From Sphingomonadaceae bacterium (GTDB lineage Bacteria; Pseudomonadota; Alphaproteobacteria; Sphingomonadales; Sphingomonadaceae), in contig JAFARM010000009.1 in assembly GCA_019245455.1 (NCBI GenBank), positions 1-5,855 on the forward strand: a stretch of DNA of 5,855 bases, given 5' to 3'. How positions within the stretch are numbered: the first letter of the stretch is position 1; the number at the start of each line of letters is the position of its first letter. Under the pieces are notes generated by a model. It made no database searches. It saw only the letters and a program-made list of their open reading frames with translations, and was not told the DNA's origin. Of this stretch, positions 5,793-5,855 are shown in pieces. Made by a program: the position numbers and the translations under genes.

Positions 5793-5798
5793 GGGGGA
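5793..5798 (+). promoter_or_regulatory. Shine-Dalgarno for the gene starting at 5805
   Basis: GGGGGA is followed by six bases and ATG at 5805. It supports 5805 as a real start although only 17 codons are visible. Confidence 0.5.
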
Positions 5799-5804
5799 AT
5801 ACCG

Positions 5805-5855
5805 ATGACGGCAGCGAAGACGATCCTGATCGCCAGCCTTCTCGCTTCGACAATG
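5805..5855 (+). CDS. Start of a probable secreted or envelope protein (5' fragment)
   Basis: Seventeen codons reach the right edge without a stop: MTAAKTILIASLLASTM. A lysine followed by a hydrophobic Ile/Leu/Ala run is what the beginning of a Sec signal peptide looks like. A GGGGGA ribosome-binding site lies six bases upstream. The 160-bp gap after the GNAT gene suggests its own promoter rather than readthrough. The product cannot be named from this fragment; an exported enzyme, a TonB-dependent receptor or a lipoprotein are all possible. Confidence 0.6.
   Translation, partial: MTAAKTILIASLLASTM

Noticed and set aside
1..5855. CRISPR array, tRNA, rRNA, insertion sequence or phage elements
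   Set aside because: No regularly spaced repeats, no tRNA-like cloverleaf noticed by eye, and no transposase or terminal inverted repeats were seen.

Overview
The window is about 70% G+C, with dense coding on both strands, strong GC3 bias and translationally coupled genes. Together with a Tat-exported flavin oxidase, this suggests an alphaproteobacterium, most likely a sphingomonad. That assignment rests on composition and gene style, not on a marker gene.

Layout from left to right: (1) the 3' end of a HpcH/HpaI aldolase / citrate lyase beta (CitE-like) gene on the plus strand, whose stop codon shares a CTAG tetranucleotide with the stop of the convergent next gene. (2) A three-gene minus-strand operon, read right to left: an ATP-grasp ligase (3361-2450), an LLM-class (SsuD/SfnG-like) flavin-dependent monooxygenase (2453-1413) and a divergent DAACS-family amino acid/dicarboxylate symporter (1416-229). 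Both junctions are 4-base stop/start overlaps (ATGA and GTGA). (3) A 160-bp divergent intergenic region with two short palindromes, each about 55-60 bp upstream of one flanking start codon. (4) A plus-strand pair: a Tat-signal flavin amine oxidase resembling L-amino acid oxidases (3522-5105) and a GNAT acetyltransferase (5102-5644), again overlapping by ATGA. (5) A 160-bp gap with an 11-bp direct repeat and a small palindrome, then the first 17 codons of a gene with an apparent signal peptide (5805 to beyond the window end).

The most interesting part is the block from 229 to 5644. It combines one transporter, one ATP-dependent carboxylate-amine type ligase, one flavin monooxygenase, one periplasmic amino acid/amine oxidase and one acetyltransferase, in two divergent coupled units. 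The sequence supports a dedicated pathway for an amino-acid-like or N/S-containing small molecule: import, ligation or acylation, and flavin-dependent oxygenation. The substrate cannot be read from the sequence. Two enzymes depart from textbook relatives at key positions. The transporter lacks the NMDGT cation motif and the substrate arginine of TM8. The monooxygenase lacks the residues that line the SsuD alkanesulfonate site. Transfer of standard names (glutamate symporter, alkanesulfonate monooxygenase) would therefore probably be wrong.
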